From Chlamydiia bacterium (GTDB lineage Bacteria > Chlamydiota > Chlamydiia > Chlamydiales > SM23-39), in assembly GCA_016194825.1 (NCBI GenBank), contig JACQAR010000081.1, forward strand, positions 1-7,266: 7,266 nt of DNA. Reading direction: 5' to 3'. The notes beneath the pieces were generated by a model that was not told the DNA's origin, ran no database searches, and was given only the letters and a program-made list of their open reading frames with translations. A program made the position numbers and the translations under genes. Below are positions 5,310-7,266 of the stretch, piece by piece (position 1 is the stretch's first letter; each line of letters opens with the position of its first letter).

Positions 5310-6122
5310 GCGTTTTGAAATAGGTTTTGCGATCCATTTTTTCCACCATTCCAAAATGGGGTTTCTTCTGAATTTCTTTTCCAACATAGCCCACTTATCG
5401 AGAGTAAATGCATAAGAGGGGTAGATGCTTGATTTAAGGGCGCGGTCTAAGCGGTCCCCTGGAAAAAAGGGTGTGTGTGTGGCGATTTTCTTTTGGATCT
5501 GCAGGGGCCAGGTAAGGGGGATTTCGAGGGGCGGGAAGAGGCGAGGGCGTAACAGTTGGATGGCGAGCGGGCGGCCTTTTAAGTGGCGCCGTCTTTCGGA
5601 AAGCACTTCGAATTGATCGTAGAAAAGACTCGGTTGGTGGCGATGGAATGAGATGAAATAGCCGACCTGCTGGCGCATGAGTGTTTCTGCAGGCCGGAGG
5701 ATCCGTTTATTGTAGACGCGATCGTCGAGAAGCCACACAACTTGGTAGCCAGCGCTCTTGTATTCCTCGACGCGACGCGTGACTTCAAGAGGGAAGATCT
5801 GAGAGCACTGAATCTCAAAGGCAATTTTTTCTTTTTCCCAAACCACATCAGAGATGCGGCGCAGATCTGGAAATGTGCGCTCAATGTGCGCTTCTCCTTG
5901 AGGGAAAAGGGATTGGAGCTGAAGTTGCAGGAGGAGATGGTCCTCGCTTTTGCTGTAAAGCCGGCAGGAAGGAGAGAGCTGGAGATGGTAAAAGTGAGGG
6001 AGGCGACGGCGGGCGCGACGGAGCTTGACCGGCAGATCGCACTCCAGGCACCAGTAGTTGGCATGAGGATTGCCGTCGAAGGCAGAAACGATCTGCTCCC
6101 CGTCGGACGCATAGAGGGCCAT
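5280..6122 (-). CDS. CoiA-like competence protein / PD-(D/E)XK nuclease
   Basis: A 280-aa protein with the layout of the competence protein CoiA family. The N-terminal zinc-ribbon-like region has CxxC (Cys25, Cys28), PHFYH (His43, His46) and Cys53. Next comes SEDHLLLQ (Glu60, His62), as in the family's SExH segment. The nuclease core follows: Glu81, Asp92 in ISDVVW, and Glu103-x-Gln105 in FEIQCS, then a helix and VVWLLDD (128-134). These match the PD-(D/E)XK variant of CoiA, in which Gln stands where Lys is usual. In streptococci CoiA is needed for transformation after DNA uptake; the biochemical role is not settled. The C-terminal half (about 160-280) is rich in Arg, Leu and Trp and I cannot assign it. 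There is no clear Shine-Dalgarno sequence before the ATG at 6122, but the protein begins as CoiA proteins usually do. It is divergent from rpoD with an 85-nt gap and overlaps the small ORF by 30 nt at the 3' end. Confidence 0.85.
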   Translation of the reverse strand: MALYASDGEQIVSAFDGNPHANYWCLECDLPVKLRRARRRLPHFYHLQLSPSCRLYSKSEDHLLLQLQLQSLFPQGEAHIERTFPDLRRISDVVWEKEKIAFEIQCSQIFPLEVTRRVEEYKSAGYQVVWLLDDRVYNKRILRPAETLMRQQVGYFISFHRHQPSLFYDQFEVLSERRRHLKGRPLAIQLLRPRLFPPLEIPLTWPLQIQKKIATHTPFFPGDRLDRALKSSIYPSYAFTLDKWAMLEKKFRRNPILEWWKKWIAKPISKRLDLWITHWH

Positions 6123-6207
6123 GGATTTAAAGGTTGTAGTGGATTGGTTCCTTGTGTTATAAGGATGAATCGGGTTATTGTTTTATTGCAATTTGTAAAA
6201 GAGTTTC
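6123..6207. promoter_or_regulatory. Divergent intergenic region between the CoiA-like gene and rpoD
   Basis: This 85-nt gap must serve both divergent starts unless transcription comes from further away. The bases GTTATAAG (6156-6163) give TATAAG on the plus strand and TATAAC on the minus strand, each 5 of 6 to a -10, but neither has a convincing -35 at 16-18 nt. The rpoD start has only a weak AAGAG as ribosome binding site. The promoters are suggestions only. Confidence 0.25.
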
Positions 6208-7266
6208 ATGAGCGGAGCTGCATCTTCTTTTAGCAATCCTCAGCATCAGCAAAAAATTGAAGAATTAGTTGCGATTGCCAAGGAACAGGGGTATCTCACC
6301 TACGAAGAGATCAATGATATCTTGCCAATGACGTTCGATTCTCCTGAGCAGATCGACCAGGTGTTGATCTACTTGAGTGGAATGGATATCCAAGTCCTCA
6401 ACCAAACCGAAGTAGAAAGGCAAAAAGAGAGAAAAAAAGAGGCCAAAGAGCTCGAAGGTCTTCCCAAACGAGCAGAAGGGACATCAGACGATCCGGTCCG
6501 GATGTATCTCAAAGAGATGGGATCAGTCCCTCTCTTAACGCGTGAGGAAGAAGTTGAGATTTCGAAGAGGATTGAAAAGGCCCAAATCCAGATTGAAAAA
6601 ATCATCATGCGCTTTCGCTATTCGATTCGCGAGGCGATTTCGATTGCGCTCCATCTTTTAGCGGGCCGCGAACGTTTTGATAAAATCATTGCTGAAAAAG
6701 AGGTCGCTGACAAGGCCCATTACCTCAATCTTCTCTTGAAATTGTGCGAGTTGATGAAGGGAGAGGATCAGCTTCTCGAAAAACTGCTTGTCCAAAGCCT
6801 CGATCCGCATCTGAAGAAAGAGGAGAAAGTCCAGTTACTGGAAACACTCGAGAAATGCCGGATTCGGGCACAGGCGTATCTGCGCCGTTTCTGCTGTCGC
6901 CATAACATCATTGAAGATTTTGGCGAAGTGATCCTAGCTGCCTATGATCGCTTCTTGCAATTGGAAAAAGAAGTGCAGGAATTGACCCCGCGTGCAGAAA
7001 AGAATAAATTCGCTGCTGGCAAATTAGCGGCGGCGAAAAGAAAGCTCTATCGCAATGAATTAGCAGCTGGACGCAATCTCGAAGAGTTCAAAAAAGATGT
7101 CCGGATGCTCCAGCGTTGGATGGACAAGAGCCAAGAAGCCAAGCGAGAGATGGTAGAATCCAACTTGCGACTCGTCATCTCGATCGCAAAAAAATACACC
7201 AACCGCGGCCTTTCCTTCCTCGACTTGATCCAAGAAGGAAATATGGGCTTGATCAAAGCGGTGGAA
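6208..7266 (+). CDS. rpoD: RNA polymerase primary sigma factor RpoD (chlamydial sigma-66), N-terminal 353 aa, 3'-truncated by window edge
   Basis: The housekeeping sigma factor, which directs RNA polymerase to -35/-10 promoters. The frame is open to the last base. Region 1.1 is present (about residues 10-70, with EQGYLTYEEINDILP). Region 1.2 starts at about Asp95 (DPVRMYLKEMGSVPLLTREEE). A long, mostly helical non-conserved spacer follows (about 125-290), with a Cys-Cys-Arg-His-Asn segment and the FAAGKLAAAKRKLYR stretch. Region 2 begins near Met315 (MVESNLRLVISIAKKYTNRG) and runs on through LDLIQEGNMGL to the window end. The rest of region 2, region 3 and region 4 lie outside. The spacer and N-terminus match what I recall of Chlamydia sigma-66 and are the strongest taxonomic marker here. 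The ATG at 6208 is chosen because region 1.1 begins just after it; only a weak AAGAG precedes it. Confidence 0.98.
   Translation, partial: MSGAASSFSNPQHQQKIEELVAIAKEQGYLTYEEINDILPMTFDSPEQIDQVLIYLSGMDIQVLNQTEVERQKERKKEAKELEGLPKRAEGTSDDPVRMYLKEMGSVPLLTREEEVEISKRIEKAQIQIEKIIMRFRYSIREAISIALHLLAGRERFDKIIAEKEVADKAHYLNLLLKLCELMKGEDQLLEKLLVQSLDPHLKKEEKVQLLETLEKCRIRAQAYLRRFCCRHNIIEDFGEVILAAYDRFLQLEKEVQELTPRAEKNKFAAGKLAAAKRKLYRNELAAGRNLEEFKKDVRMLQRWMDKSQEAKREMVESNLRLVISIAKKYTNRGLSFLDLIQEGNMGLIKAVE

Noticed and set aside
5579..6233. Frames on both strands overlapping the CoiA-like gene (5579-6112 minus, 5742-6233 plus)
   Set aside because: Both conflict with the CoiA-like frame, which carries conserved zinc-ligand and nuclease residues in order. 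Neither shadow shows a recognisable motif.
6369..7256. Antisense frames inside rpoD (6369-6608 and 7047-7256, minus strand)
   Set aside because: They are shadows of a strongly conserved sigma factor frame with no motif or start signal of their own.
1..7266. CRISPR arrays, insertion sequences, tRNA or rRNA genes, attachment sites, anti-phage or toxin-antitoxin modules
   Set aside because: Reading both strands I saw no regularly spaced repeats, transposase motifs, cloverleaf-like sequences or defence-gene motifs. The RecBD genes are ordinary housekeeping repair genes.

Overview
The window looks like chromosomal DNA from a bacterium of the phylum Chlamydiota, probably an environmental (amoeba- or protist-associated) lineage rather than a vertebrate Chlamydia. 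The main evidence is the N-terminal 353 residues of the primary sigma factor at the right end. They match, from memory, the chlamydial sigma-66 protein in region 1.1, in region 1.2 and in the long lineage-specific spacer. The tail-extended ribosomal protein S20 nearby is consistent with this. The sequence alone does not fix the genus.

Layout from left to right. (1) On the plus strand, the 3' end of recB (nuclease domain) overlaps a complete, compact recD by 8 nt; together they belong to the RecBCD recombination and repair enzyme. (2) On the minus strand are two genes I cannot assign to a family. The first (496 aa) has a helical, apparently repeated N-terminus, a hydrophobic middle and a Pro/Gly/Asn-rich linker, and its 3' end overlaps recD by 9 nt. 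The second (332 aa) has two closely spaced hydrophobic helices followed by a long coiled coil, an architecture like that of chlamydial inclusion-membrane (Inc) proteins. (3) rpsT (S20, minus strand) has a good sigma-70-type promoter and a clear intrinsic terminator. (4) A small hydrophobic plus-strand ORF (104 aa) overlaps tail-to-tail by 30 nt with the next gene. (5) A minus-strand CoiA-like gene carries a zinc-ribbon-like region and PD-(D/E)XK nuclease residues. (6) Divergent from it is rpoD, cut by the window end.

The conserved genes cover DNA repair (recB, recD), possible processing of incoming DNA (CoiA-like), translation (rpsT) and transcription (rpoD). The island between recD and rpsT, about 2.6 kb, is the accessory part. 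It is AT-rich in places (roughly 30% GC near 3001-3180, against about 63% in a 60-nt sample inside recD) and holds the two unrecognised genes, which are the best candidates for undescribed host-interaction proteins. I see no CRISPR array, insertion sequence, tRNA, rRNA, prophage gene or toxin-antitoxin pair. No gene-free stretch exceeds 300 bases; the largest gap is about 120 nt (4876-4994).
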